NCBI GenBank assembly: GCA_030037545.1
Contig: JASHRF010000051.1
Span: 1-42,855, forward strand
Source of the DNA: Acidobacteriaceae bacterium
GTDB taxonomy: Bacteria > Acidobacteriota > Terriglobia > Terriglobales > Acidobacteriaceae
Direction of reading: 5' to 3'
DNA: 42,855 nucleotides
Shown: in pieces, positions 24,633 through 34,109 of the stretch
Position numbering within the stretch: the stretch's first letter is position 1
Layout of the letters: each line of letters starts with the position of its first letter
Notes under the pieces: generated by a model
The model's database searches: none
What the model was told of the DNA's origin: nothing
What the model saw: the letters and a program-made list of their open reading frames with translations, nothing else
Translations under genes and position numbers: made by a program

Positions 24633-27155
24633 ATGCCTCGTATTTCCCGCCGTTCTGTGCTTCGCACCGGGCTGGCTGTTTCCGCTTCGTCCCTGGTGAG
24701 CCGCTCCGCTTGGGCGCGCGTTGCCGCGCTTATCGGCGGCGATGACACTTCCGTCGCCGCGCTTCCCGCATTGGCGCCGCGCGAGAAACTGCTCTTCGAT
24801 TTTGGATGGAGGTTCATGTTCGGCAACAGCAACGATCCGGCCAAGGACCTCGACTTCGGCATGGACCAGGGCGACTTTGCCAAGACCGGCGACTTCAAAT
24901 TCGCCAAGGTCGGCTACGACGATTCGAAGTGGCGCGTGCTCAACCTGCCACACGACTGGGCGGTCGAGCTGCCGTTTGTGTGGGACACCGAACTGCAATC
25001 GCACGGATTCAAGCCGCTGGGCAGGCGCTATCCCGATACCAGCGTGGGCTGGTACCGGCGCGAGTTCGATATTCCGGCGAGCGACCAGGGACGTCGCATC
25101 GCAGTCGAGTTCGACGGCGCGTTCCGCGACGTGCTGGTGTTCGTGAATGGCTGCTTTATCGGCCGCAACAACAACGGCTACGTGCCGTTCCGCTTCGATC
25201 TTTCCGATTTTCTGGTTTATGGGCAGAAAAACTGCATCGTGGCGCGTGTGGACGCGACCTTCGGCGACGGCTGGTTCTACGAGGGCGCGGGGATTTACCG
25301 GCACGCGTGGCTCACCAAGAGCGATGCCCTGCACCTTGCACCGCTCGATAGTTACATACGTTCGAACTTAAACGGCAACTCTGCGTCCTTGTCACTGGCA
25401 GCCGTCGTAACGAACCAGGGCCGTCAAGCTGAGAGCGCGAGTGTAAGCTGGCGGATTCTCGACGCCGCGGGAAAAACCGTGGCTACGGCCGACGCTCCGC
25501 TGCAGACCGTCGATGCCGACGGCGCAAAGCGCTTTATGGCCACGGCCAATCTGGAGAGTCCCGCGTTGTGGTCGCCGGAGGAGCCGAATCTCTACTCCGC
25601 GATTTTGACCGTTGAAACCGCCGGCAAGACGCGCGATGCCGAGCAGTTGAATTTCGGCGTGCGCACGGTGCATTTCGATGCGCAGAAGGGATTTTTCCTG
25701 AATGGCAAATCGATGAAGCTGCAGGGCACCTGTAACCACCAGGATCATGCCGGGGTTGGCGCAGCGGTTCCCGACGCGCTGCAGTGGTATCGGCTGGCAG
25801 TGCTCAAGGAGATGGGCTGCAACGCGGTGCGCACTTCGCACAACATGCCCACTCCGGAGTGGGTTGACGGCTGCAACCGCATGGGCATGATGATGATGTG
25901 CGAGACGCGGCAGATGAGCTCCAGTCCCGAGGGTCTGGCGCAGCTCACGGCCATGGTCAAGCGCTATCGCAACTCTCCGTGCGTGGTGATCTGGTCCATC
26001 GGCAACGAGGAGTGGCAACTACAGAACGACATGGCTGAGGAGGGCGCAATGATTGCGCGCACCATGGTGGAGCGCTGCCACGAGCTGGACCCAACGCGCG
26101 TGGTTTCGGCGGCCGTAAACGGAAACAACAAGCAGGGTGTTTCCGATGCCCTCGACATTATCGGATTCAATTACAACCTGAAGCTTCCCGGCCCATATCA
26201 TGAGCAACACCCCGAGCGGCCCATTTTTGGATCGGAGACGGCCAGCACCATCGGCACGCGCGGCGAGTACACCACCGATCCTTTGCGCAACACGGTGAGC
26301 GCCTACGATGTCCCGGTCGAATGGGGCGAATCAGCCGAGGATTGGTGGACCTACTACGGCACGCGCGAATGGGAGGCAGGCGGCTTTGCCTGGACCGGCT
26401 TCGACTATCGCGGCGAGCCTACGCCTTACGGCTGGCCGTCGATCAACTCGCAGTTCGGCATCGTGGACACCTGCGGTTTCCCGAAAGACAACTTCTTCTA
26501 TTACAAGGCATGGTGGGGCAAGGAGCCGGTGCTGCATCTCTTGCCGCACTGGAATTTCGCGGGCCAGGAGGGCGATGAGATTCCGGTGTGGGTGTACTCG
26601 AACCTTGACGAAGTGGAGTTGCTGGTGAACGGAAAGAGCCTGGGACGCCAAAAGGTGCCGCGCCTGGGTCGCGTGGAATGGAAGGTAAAGTTTGAGCCGG
26701 GAGCGATCGAGGCGCATGGCTACAAGGATGGCAAGCTGGCGCTCACTGAGAAGCGCGAGACCACCGGACCCGTTGCTGCGCTGCGCTTGACCGCCGACCG
26801 CACCACGATCAATGCCGACGGCGAAGACCTGGCCATTCTGAAGGTGGAGGCTCTCGATAACGAGGGCCGGCCTGTTCCCACCGCCGGCCAGCTTATCGGA
26901 TTCCGGGTGACGGGCGCGGGTGCGCTGATCGGCGTGGGCAACGGCAACCCCAACTGCCAGGAGAGCGACAAAGGCAATAAGCGCTCGCTCTTCAATGGCC
27001 TGGCTCAGATTATCGTGCAGGCCACGAAGCAGCCCGGAGAGATTCAGATCGAGGCGTCAGACCTCACTCGCCATCAAGAGGTAACGCCGGCAAAGCTGAC
27101 GATTTCGACCAGAGCGATCGAGGCGCGCCCGGCAGTTGCAGAGGTAACGGCATAG
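24633..27155 (+). CDS. Glycoside hydrolase family 2 enzyme (beta-galactosidase-like), Tat-exported
   Basis: The 840-residue protein starts at MPRISRRSVLRTGLAVS. SRRSVL is a twin-arginine motif, with SRSAWA as the likely cleavage site. The start at 24633 has AAAGGAAGG upstream; an earlier Met in frame would spoil the signal. Domains in order are a jelly roll (about 50-210, RRYPDTSVGWYRREFDIP), an Ig-like domain, and a TIM barrel with TSHNMPTPEW, WSIGNEEWQ (acid/base Glu) and IFGSETAS (nucleophile Glu). A DUF4982-like module follows, with WNFAGQEGDEIPVWVYSN and VELLVNGKSLG, and a C-terminal Ig-type domain begins LRLTADRTTINADGEDL. It removes terminal beta-linked sugars, probably galactose, outside the inner membrane. 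No transporter or regulator is linked, and the substrate remains inferred. Confidence 0.92.
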   Translation: MPRISRRSVLRTGLAVSASSLVSRSAWARVAALIGGDDTSVAALPALAPREKLLFDFGWRFMFGNSNDPAKDLDFGMDQGDFAKTGDFKFAKVGYDDSKWRVLNLPHDWAVELPFVWDTELQSHGFKPLGRRYPDTSVGWYRREFDIPASDQGRRIAVEFDGAFRDVLVFVNGCFIGRNNNGYVPFRFDLSDFLVYGQKNCIVARVDATFGDGWFYEGAGIYRHAWLTKSDALHLAPLDSYIRSNLNGNSASLSLAAVVTNQGRQAESASVSWRILDAAGKTVATADAPLQTVDADGAKRFMATANLESPALWSPEEPNLYSAILTVETAGKTRDAEQLNFGVRTVHFDAQKGFFLNGKSMKLQGTCNHQDHAGVGAAVPDALQWYRLAVLKEMGCNAVRTSHNMPTPEWVDGCNRMGMMMMCETRQMSSSPEGLAQLTAMVKRYRNSPCVVIWSIGNEEWQLQNDMAEEGAMIARTMVERCHELDPTRVVSAAVNGNNKQGVSDALDIIGFNYNLKLPGPYHEQHPERPIFGSETASTIGTRGEYTTDPLRNTVSAYDVPVEWGESAEDWWTYYGTREWEAGGFAWTGFDYRGEPTPYGWPSINSQFGIVDTCGFPKDNFFYYKAWWGKEPVLHLLPHWNFAGQEGDEIPVWVYSNLDEVELLVNGKSLGRQKVPRLGRVEWKVKFEPGAIEAHGYKDGKLALTEKRETTGPVAALRLTADRTTINADGEDLAILKVEALDNEGRPVPTAGQLIGFRVTGAGALIGVGNGNPNCQESDKGNKRSLFNGLAQIIVQATKQPGEIQIEASDLTRHQEVTPAKLTISTRAIEARPAVAEVTA

Positions 27156-27371
27156 CCGCCTTTGATGTCGCACGTTGCTCATTGAAATGACTGGAGTTGC
27201 CAGCCAGCGTCGCCGGGCGCCGCTGGGTCCGAGTGAGCACTTTACCAGGACTCAAAGGCGTAATCTTTCCGCCTGGGAAATGAGACGGCATATCATAAAG
27301 GTGACTATAATCACTAAAGAGAGCGCAAATCCTACGCTCCCTTTGACTTTTTCTGAAGGGAATCCCGCCAA

Positions 27372-29213
27372 ATGGCGACTGGAAACCTGGCCCTGGGTCA
27401 AGAACAGGGCACTTTGAGCGCGCGCCAGCGCATTGTCAACGATTTCAGCATTATTGTAGCCACTGTCAACGGCTCCGGATCCCAATCCGCCAACAGCGTG
27501 CTGCTGAAGAGCGTCTTCGGCATGGGCGTCCCAGTGAGCGGCAAGAACCTCTTTCCATCGAATATCGCCGGCCTGCCCACCTGGTACACCATCCGCGCCA
27601 GCAAGGACGGTTACGTGGCGCGCAAGCGCGACTCCGAAGTACTGGTGGCGTTGAACCCGGAAACAGCCCGCGAGGATATGCTGGCGCTGCCAACCGGCGG
27701 GGTGGCCATTTACGAAGAGCACCTGAACCTGAAGCAGTACCGCAGCGACGTGGTCAGCTATCCCGTTCCCTTCGACAAAATCACAGCCGCCGTCTGTCCT
27801 GAGGCCAAGCTGCGCAAGCTGGTCAAGAATATGGTGTACGTTGGCGTAGTCGCGCAGTTGCTGCACCTCGATCTTACTGTGGTCGAAAAGGGCGTACACA
27901 AGCAATTCGCCAGGAAGCAGAAGGTTTTCGATCTGAATTTCGGCGCCGTTAAGGCGGGTTACGATTACGCGCAGAACACGTTCACCAAGCAGGATCCGTT
28001 CGTGATCGCGCCCATGAACGAGACGGCCGGCAAGATCATTATTGACGGCAATGCGGCCTGCGGCATGGGCGCGGTGTTTGCCGGGGTCACCGTGGTTGCT
28101 TGGTATCCCATTACACCTTCAACCTCGCTGGTTGAAGCGACAACAGATCTGCTCAAGAAATTTCGCGTCACGCCGGAAGGCAAGGCGACGTTTGCCGTCG
28201 TCCAGGCTGAGGATGAGTTGGCGGCCATCGGCATGGTGCTGGGCGCGGGCTGGGCAGGCGCGCGGGCGATGACTTCGACCTCCGGCCCGGGCATCTCCCT
28301 GATGTCGGAGTTCGCCGGCCTCGGTTATTACGCCGAGCTGCCGGGCGTGATTTTCGATGTGCAGCGCACCGGACCCTCCACCGGAATGCCCACGCGCACC
28401 CAGCAATCGGACCTGCTGTCGGTGGCGTTTCTCTCCCACGGCGATACCAGGCACGTAGTCTTGTTGCCCGGCTCCGTGAAGGAGTGCTTCGAGCTGAGCT
28501 ACGCGGCCTTCGACCTGGCCGAGCGCTTGCAGACGCCGGTATTCGTGCTCTCCGACCTCGACCTGGGCATGAACAACTGGATGTCGGAGCCTTTCAACTA
28601 TCCTGATAACCCGCTGGATCGGGGCAAGGTTCTGACGGCCGAGGAGCTCGAGCGCCTGGGCGGCTTTGCACGCTACCGCGATGCGGATGGCGATGGAATC
28701 GGCTGGCGCACGCTGCCCGGAACAAATCATCCCAAGGCCGCTTACTTTACCCGCGGCTCGGGACACAACGACGCCGCCGGCTACACCGAAAAGCCGGACG
28801 AGTACCAGGCGGTGATGGACCGACTGGCGCGCAAGTTTGAGAATGCGCGCAAGCTGGTTCCCGCGCCGGTTGTGGTCAAGGATGGGACTTCGAAGATCGG
28901 CTTCCTGGCCTTCGGATCGACCGATTTTGCGTTGCGCGAGAGCCTCGACTTTATCGAGAAAGAGTATGGCAAGAGCGCCGATTACATGCGCATCCGCGCT
29001 TACCCGTTCGCGCACGAGATTCACGACTTTGTGGCTTCGCACGAGCGGGTGTATGTGGTGGAGCAAAATCGGGATGCGCAACTGCTGAGCCTGCTCAAGC
29101 TCGATCTGCCCGCCGATCATGTGACCAGGCTGCGCAGCATCCTGAATTACAACGGGCTGCCCATCGATGCGCGCACCATCGCCGACGAGTTTGCGACCAA
29201 GGAAGGGCTGTAA
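27372..29213 (+). CDS. korA: 2-oxoacid:ferredoxin oxidoreductase, fused gamma-alpha subunit
   Basis: This 613-residue subunit of a 2-oxoglutarate- or pyruvate-type ferredoxin oxidoreductase works with the beta subunit downstream. Residues about 25-200 are the gamma domain (IIVATVNGSGSQSANSVLLK, FPSNIAGLPTWYTIR, and so on). About 215-610 are the alpha domain: GNAACGMGAVFAGVTVVAWYPITPSTSLVEA, EDELAAIGMVLGAGWAGARA, TSTSGPGISLMSEFAGLGYYAELP and RTGPSTGMPTRTQQSD. The gamma-alpha fusion is the KorA arrangement seen in actinobacteria and acidobacteria. GAAGGGA lies 11 bases before ATG. No delta (ferredoxin) subunit is linked, so an external ferredoxin is needed. Substrate preference between 2-oxoglutarate and other acids is not certain. 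Confidence 0.92.
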   Translation: MATGNLALGQEQGTLSARQRIVNDFSIIVATVNGSGSQSANSVLLKSVFGMGVPVSGKNLFPSNIAGLPTWYTIRASKDGYVARKRDSEVLVALNPETAREDMLALPTGGVAIYEEHLNLKQYRSDVVSYPVPFDKITAAVCPEAKLRKLVKNMVYVGVVAQLLHLDLTVVEKGVHKQFARKQKVFDLNFGAVKAGYDYAQNTFTKQDPFVIAPMNETAGKIIIDGNAACGMGAVFAGVTVVAWYPITPSTSLVEATTDLLKKFRVTPEGKATFAVVQAEDELAAIGMVLGAGWAGARAMTSTSGPGISLMSEFAGLGYYAELPGVIFDVQRTGPSTGMPTRTQQSDLLSVAFLSHGDTRHVVLLPGSVKECFELSYAAFDLAERLQTPVFVLSDLDLGMNNWMSEPFNYPDNPLDRGKVLTAEELERLGGFARYRDADGDGIGWRTLPGTNHPKAAYFTRGSGHNDAAGYTEKPDEYQAVMDRLARKFENARKLVPAPVVVKDGTSKIGFLAFGSTDFALRESLDFIEKEYGKSADYMRIRAYPFAHEIHDFVASHERVYVVEQNRDAQLLSLLKLDLPADHVTRLRSILNYNGLPIDARTIADEFATKEGL

Positions 29214-29244
29214 GGCCATGGCAGCTTGATTCGCCGCCCAAGGG

Positions 29245-29281
29245 GTGCCCCAGGTCTCGATTTTGAGAGCTGGGAAGGCAC
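29245..29281. repeat. Palindromic repeat copy between korA and korB
   Basis: gtgccccaggtctcg-attt-tgagagctgggaaggcac folds into an imperfect stem: GTGCC/GGCAC and TCTC/GAGA. It is a member of the GGTGCCCC(A/G)GGTCT family also found inside uvrA. It lies between two genes that must be expressed together, so it could set their ratio or mRNA stability. Confidence 0.75.
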
Positions 29282-29323
29282 GAATTCAATGAACAGGTTG
29301 GGCTTAAGCGCCCGAGGAAAACA

Positions 29324-30361
29324 ATGGCAACTGCAACACCAACTCCGAAAACCAATCGCATCGGCCTCCCGGTCGTCGAGTACCGCGGCGGCAAGTCCAC
29401 GCTGTGCGCCGGCTGCGGCCACAACGCCATCTCCGAGCGCATCATCGACGCCATGTTCGAGATGGGCGTGGAGCCGGAGCGCGTGATGAAGATGAGCGGC
29501 ATCGGCTGCTCGTCGAAGAGCCCGGCATATTTCATGAGCCGCGCGCACTCCTTCAACAGCGTGCACGGGCGCATGCCTTCCGTGACCACGGGCGCGGTGC
29601 TGGCCAACCGCACCATGATGGCGCTGGGCGTTTCCGGCGACGGCGATACCGTTTCGATTGGCATTGGCCAGTTCGTCCACATGATGCGCCGTAATCTGAA
29701 CATGATTTACATCATTGAAGACAACGGCGTATACGGGCTCACCAAGGGCCAGTTCTCGGCAACCGCGGACATCGGCTCGAAGTTGAAGACCGGCGTCATC
29801 AACGAGCTGCCGCCCATCGACACGTGCGCACTGGCCATCCAGTTGGGCGCAACTTTCGTGGGCCGCTCCTTCTCCGGCGACAAGAAGCAGTTGCTCGCCA
29901 TGCTCAAGGCGGCGATCGCACATCGAGGCACGGTGATGCTCGACGTGATCAGCCCTTGCGTGACCTTCAACGATCATGAGGGCTCGACCAAAAGCTACAA
30001 GTTCATGCAGGAAAACGACGAACCGATCAATGAAGTTGGCTTTATCGCCAGCTTCGAAGATATCGAGGTGGATTACGATTCCGGCCAGGTGTACGACGTG
30101 CAGATGCACGACGGCTCAAGCCTGCGCCTTCGTAAGCTGCACGAGAATTACGATCCGACTGACAAGGCCAATGCCGTGCGCACGCTGATGGAGGCACACG
30201 AAAAGGACGAAATCCTGACCGGCGTTTTTTACATCGACACGCAGAAGCCCACGTTCACCGACCTGCTGAATATCGTAGACGAGCCGCTGGCCACGCTGCC
30301 CGAATCGCTGGTCCGGCCGCCGAAGAGCGCTCTCGACAGCCTGATGGCGAACTTGCAGTAA
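29324..30361 (+). CDS. korB: 2-oxoacid:ferredoxin oxidoreductase, beta subunit
   Basis: This 345-residue subunit binds thiamine diphosphate and a 4Fe-4S cluster. Motifs are LCAGCGHNAISERI (Cys pair near the start), GIGCSSKSPAYF, SVHGRMPSVTTG, the ThDP motif GVSGDGDTVSIGIGQF with NGVYGLTKGQFS, and a late cysteine in DVISPCVTFNDH. The KorB type is suggested by the fused partner upstream. Electrons go to ferredoxin, and a 7Fe ferredoxin gene lies at 7.3 kb. GAGGAAA lies 5 bases before ATG. The gene is 110 bases after korA with a palindromic repeat between, and another member of that family follows its stop. Confidence 0.93.
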   Translation: MATATPTPKTNRIGLPVVEYRGGKSTLCAGCGHNAISERIIDAMFEMGVEPERVMKMSGIGCSSKSPAYFMSRAHSFNSVHGRMPSVTTGAVLANRTMMALGVSGDGDTVSIGIGQFVHMMRRNLNMIYIIEDNGVYGLTKGQFSATADIGSKLKTGVINELPPIDTCALAIQLGATFVGRSFSGDKKQLLAMLKAAIAHRGTVMLDVISPCVTFNDHEGSTKSYKFMQENDEPINEVGFIASFEDIEVDYDSGQVYDVQMHDGSSLRLRKLHENYDPTDKANAVRTLMEAHEKDEILTGVFYIDTQKPTFTDLLNIVDEPLATLPESLVRPPKSALDSLMANLQ

Positions 30362-30378
30362 GGGAACAATGATTCTGG

Positions 30379-30422
30379 GTGCCCCAGGTCTGGCACTTCT
30401 TTGTTTTTGCGCCTAACCTGGG
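30379..30422. repeat. Palindromic repeat copy after korB, possible terminator
   Basis: gtgccccaggtctggcac (30379-30396) carries the family core. CCCAGGT at 30383 also pairs with ACCTGGG at 30416 across a T-rich loop (ttctttgtttttg). It lies between the converging korB and addA stop codons and may end transcription of either. Confidence 0.55.
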
Positions 30423-30452
30423 ATATTCGTATCTATAGCTCCAGCACAGTCT

Positions 30453-33400
30453 CTACATCTCCCACCAATCGAACTGCCCCATGCGCGGATAGTAAAGCCC
30501 CGCGCAGATGCGCGCCTCCGCGCAATGCAGATTGCGGAGAATGCCTGCGTAGGTTTCGACCTGAGGCGCGAAGAGTTCGCGCAGATCTGGCAGGGCCTTT
30601 TGCGGATCGAGCCCGTCGGCGTGCGCGGTCTTGTAATCGATGATCCACCAGGCTTCATCGCCTTCCGATCGCGGTTGCGCGCCGGCGCGAAAAACGCGGT
30701 CGACCTGCACGGCGTGCACAGTGTCACCCACCACACCGGCCCACCGCGCCTCGCTGGCGGCCTGCGCGTGCGGCGATAGGATCCACTGGCCGGTTGGGTC
30801 TTGCGAAGCCCGCAACGCGATCTCCAGGGCCTGAGCGGCAATGCGCGCGGCGTGACCGTAGTCGATGCCCGCACCGCGAACCTCGGAAAGAATACGCAGC
30901 TCCATCCGGGCCAGGGCCGTGCGAGCTGCGCCCCACGAATACGTGAGCCGTAACCGCGCCAGCTCCTGCAACAGGCCGTGCACTGCTATGCCCAGCGCGC
31001 GCGACATCAAACCGCCTTCGTGGCGGCGATAAAGCTGCTCAGCATCCGCACGAAAAACGATGGGCACAGTTGCGTCAGATGGGATTCCGCTGTGTGCAAT
31101 TTCAAAGTCCTCCGGCAGCCGCCGCACAATCGTTGGCTTGGCTTGTGGCGGTATCACGTGCAGTTTTTCCCCGGCGGCGGCAATCGTTTCGACTGTTGCC
31201 GGCGCCACGCTTTCGTTCCACCGATCGAACTGCCGGCGAATGTCCTCTTCAAGAGCAGGCCATGCAGTCGCCAGCAGGCAATCATTCGGATCGATAAGCG
31301 CGCGCGAGCCGTTCGCCTCCGTCTTGTACGCCGGTCGCGCGAACAGGTGCAGCTCTTCGCGCGCACGGGTCATGGCCACGTAAAGCAGGCGTCGCATCTC
31401 CTGCGCTTCCCGCTCGCGACGAATTTGGTCCACCCAGGCCTTGGCCTTGCCGCGCTCGGCGCCTTTGGATGCAATGGGAGCCACCAGGAACTCCGTGACC
31501 TGGCCCGATTCATCTGGCTCCGCGAGGCCGCGCTCCATCCACGAGAGCAGTTCGCCACGCATATTTGCCACTCCGGCTTGAAGCTCGGGCACGATGACCA
31601 CCTCAAACTCCAATCCTTTGGCCTTGTGGATGGTCATCAACTGTACCCCGCAGTTGCTATCGGCTTGAGGGTCGGGTAGCGCAGTCAACTTTTCGAGCGC
31701 AGCATCCAGCGCGGAGCCGAGTACGCCCTGTTCGCCTTCGGGCAAATCGTCGAGGCATTTCCAAAGCAGGTCGAGATTGGCGCGCGCCGCACCATCTACG
31801 CAGGCCGCCCCGCCCAACCGCAGCCATACATGCTCGATCCACGTGCCCAGCGCCGCCGTAGGCTGCGTCGCGTGCAATGCGGCGCCTGCCTGCGCGGCGC
31901 CGAGCGCGCGCCGCACGGCGGCTCTTCCCTGCTCCGAAAGCAGCGGCTCGCGTTCGACCAACAAGTCTGGCACGGGCCGCGCCAACAACTCGGGATTGTC
32001 AGCGCTCACCAGGGTATACAGGTCCGCAAGCGATACTCCACACCAGGGCGCGCGCAGAACGCCCAGCCACGCCACGCGATCATGCGGATTGAGCAGTGCC
32101 CGCGCCAGGGCCAGTGCGTCCAGCACTTCCGGGCGTTGCTTCAATTCCTCAAGATCGACCGCAGCAAACGGGATCTGTGCTTTGCGCAGAGCCGCAGCCA
32201 CCGGCGCAAGCGCCTTGCGCGTCCGGCCGAGGATGGCAATGCGATATTTGTTGCCAGTGGCGCGCGCTGCCTCCACCCGCGGCCAATGGTTGCGGATCAG
32301 CGCCACAATTTCTTCCACCTGCGCTGCGTGCGCCGACTCCCGCTCCTCCACTATCCTCTGTTTCTCTTCAACCGTTACCGCAGCTCCTGACTGTTTACGG
32401 ATGTTTTGCGGTATGAAGCTCAAATGAAGCTTCATGCGCTGTTCCGTATCCTGAACAAGCTGGAGGCCACCGGGAGATTCTTCTTTGCGCGCCGGCTCGG
32501 AGGCCGAAAAAATCACACCGCTTCCATCGTCAGCGGCGAAGACCTTCGCGAAAACCTCGTTCAGCTCATTCACTAAATTGGGCACGCTGCGAAAGTTGGC
32601 TGTGAGCCCTACGGAATCGAAGGTGAGCGGCTCGTCCCCCGGGATCTCGACGCCGTTGTCCCGGACCTGCGGAAACAGCTCCGCGTCGGCATCGCGGAAG
32701 AAATAGATGGACTGCATGGGGTCGCCGACCACGAAACAGGTGCGGCGTTCGCGCTCAGGCCACGCCGCGATCAACCGCGCCACCAGCTCAAACTGCCTGC
32801 GGCTGGTGTCCTGGAACTCGTCAACAAGCAGATGGCGAATGCCGTCGACAATGAACAAGGCTGCGTCGCCAGGACCGGTATCATCGCCCTTGAGCACGCG
32901 AAGCGCTGCCTGCGCGACCTCCGCGTAATCCACCGCGCCCTGCTCGGCGAAGACCACCTTCAGCTCCGCAGCGGCGTGCCGCAACAACTTAAAGCACGCG
33001 CGGATGATCAGCCAATCATCATCGGAATAGCGCGCCGGAGGCAGATCGCCGACGGCAATCAAGGCTGCCCTTAGTCCCGGGATATGCGACAGATCGGAGA
33101 TCAGCGCATATAGCTGCGCCTTCTCTTTCTTCGCGTGAACCGGGAACCCGTGGCGCTTATCCACCTGGGAGAAGAACCTGTCGCCCGTAAGCAATAGCCC
33201 GGCCAAGCATGCGCACGCCCGGCGCGCCTCTTCGAGTTGCTCCGGGGCGTCGAATGGCGCAACGGGAAATTCAGCCAGCTCCGCCAACTCGCGATGCAGA
33301 GCGCCGGCGCTCTGCTCACAAGCAAAGCGCGCCAACTCCAGCGCTTCGGCGCGCGCGCGCGGGACCTGGTCGAGCAGCGCATTCACCTCCAATATTTTCG

Positions 33401-34109
33401 CGCGCACTGCATTGGCAAATGGCCGTTCCAGCCGCGCCCGCATCTCCTCCCAGTCCTGCTCGTGCGCAAGTACAAAACTCTGCATCCAGCGGTCGCGCTG
33501 CTCGAGCATCTTCACCAGCAGGCGCTCCATCTCCTGCCAGCCGTTGTCGCGCCACATCAGCAGCTCCTCGATGGCAGCGCGGAGTTGAGGCTCGGCCGCA
33601 TCAATCTGTTCCAGCGTGCGTCGCGCGGCGCGCCGGTACAGCTCAGTGGGCTGCGCAAAAATGTTGAGGCCGCCGCCGAGCTCGGAAAGTAGCGGCTGCT
33701 GCAGGGCGATCTCGCGGCAAAATGAATCTATGGTCGAGATGCGCAGTTGCGCCGAGAGGTCGATCAGGTTCCATCCCCGCGCCTGGGAACGCGCGAGGGC
33801 TCGCGCAGCCAGCGATTCCATCGAGAATTCATCCAGTTTCGCGCCGTCGTGAAATTCGCGCAGGGCGGCTTTTTCAAGCTCCGCGAGAATCCGGTGACGC
33901 ATCTCGGCCGCGGCGGCCTTAGTGAAGGTGATGGCCACGATCTCGCCCGGCTCGTCGACCTCACTCAGCAGGCGCAGAAAGCGCCGCGTCAGCAGATCGG
34001 TCTTGCCTGAGCCCGCGGGCGCCTGCACCAGGACTGATCGACCCGCGTGCAAAGCCTGCGCGCGCGTGGCGTGGTCGGGAGGTAGAACGAGCCAAGCGGC
34101 GCTACTCAT
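30453..34109 (-). CDS. addA: AddA-type helicase-nuclease (UvrD/RecB family, double-strand-break repair)
   Basis: This 1218-residue SF1A helicase has a C-terminal nuclease domain and resects DNA ends together with the product of the gene it overlaps. Motifs are VQAPAGSGKT (Walker A, about 29-37), ITFTKAAAAEMRHRI (motif Ia), LLVDEFQDTSRRQFELVARL (motif II), CFVVGDPMQSIYFFR (motif III), LMTIHKAKGLEFEVVIVPEL (motif V) and VAMTRAREELHLFAR (motif VI). The nuclease part near the end has WWIIDYKTAHADG (catalytic Asp and Lys) and QVETYAGIL. The start at 34109 lies inside the overlap with the upstream gene; a longer frame exists but begins inside that gene's coding region. The pair replaces RecBCD-like function in organisms lacking it. 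Confidence 0.9.
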   Translation of the reverse strand: MSSAAWLVLPPDHATRAQALHAGRSVLVQAPAGSGKTDLLTRRFLRLLSEVDEPGEIVAITFTKAAAAEMRHRILAELEKAALREFHDGAKLDEFSMESLAARALARSQARGWNLIDLSAQLRISTIDSFCREIALQQPLLSELGGGLNIFAQPTELYRRAARRTLEQIDAAEPQLRAAIEELLMWRDNGWQEMERLLVKMLEQRDRWMQSFVLAHEQDWEEMRARLERPFANAVRAKILEVNALLDQVPRARAEALELARFACEQSAGALHRELAELAEFPVAPFDAPEQLEEARRACACLAGLLLTGDRFFSQVDKRHGFPVHAKKEKAQLYALISDLSHIPGLRAALIAVGDLPPARYSDDDWLIIRACFKLLRHAAAELKVVFAEQGAVDYAEVAQAALRVLKGDDTGPGDAALFIVDGIRHLLVDEFQDTSRRQFELVARLIAAWPERERRTCFVVGDPMQSIYFFRDADAELFPQVRDNGVEIPGDEPLTFDSVGLTANFRSVPNLVNELNEVFAKVFAADDGSGVIFSASEPARKEESPGGLQLVQDTEQRMKLHLSFIPQNIRKQSGAAVTVEEKQRIVEERESAHAAQVEEIVALIRNHWPRVEAARATGNKYRIAILGRTRKALAPVAAALRKAQIPFAAVDLEELKQRPEVLDALALARALLNPHDRVAWLGVLRAPWCGVSLADLYTLVSADNPELLARPVPDLLVEREPLLSEQGRAAVRRALGAAQAGAALHATQPTAALGTWIEHVWLRLGGAACVDGAARANLDLLWKCLDDLPEGEQGVLGSALDAALEKLTALPDPQADSNCGVQLMTIHKAKGLEFEVVIVPELQAGVANMRGELLSWMERGLAEPDESGQVTEFLVAPIASKGAERGKAKAWVDQIRREREAQEMRRLLYVAMTRAREELHLFARPAYKTEANGSRALIDPNDCLLATAWPALEEDIRRQFDRWNESVAPATVETIAAAGEKLHVIPPQAKPTIVRRLPEDFEIAHSGIPSDATVPIVFRADAEQLYRRHEGGLMSRALGIAVHGLLQELARLRLTYSWGAARTALARMELRILSEVRGAGIDYGHAARIAAQALEIALRASQDPTGQWILSPHAQAASEARWAGVVGDTVHAVQVDRVFRAGAQPRSEGDEAWWIIDYKTAHADGLDPQKALPDLRELFAPQVETYAGILRNLHCAEARICAGLYYPRMGQFDWWEM

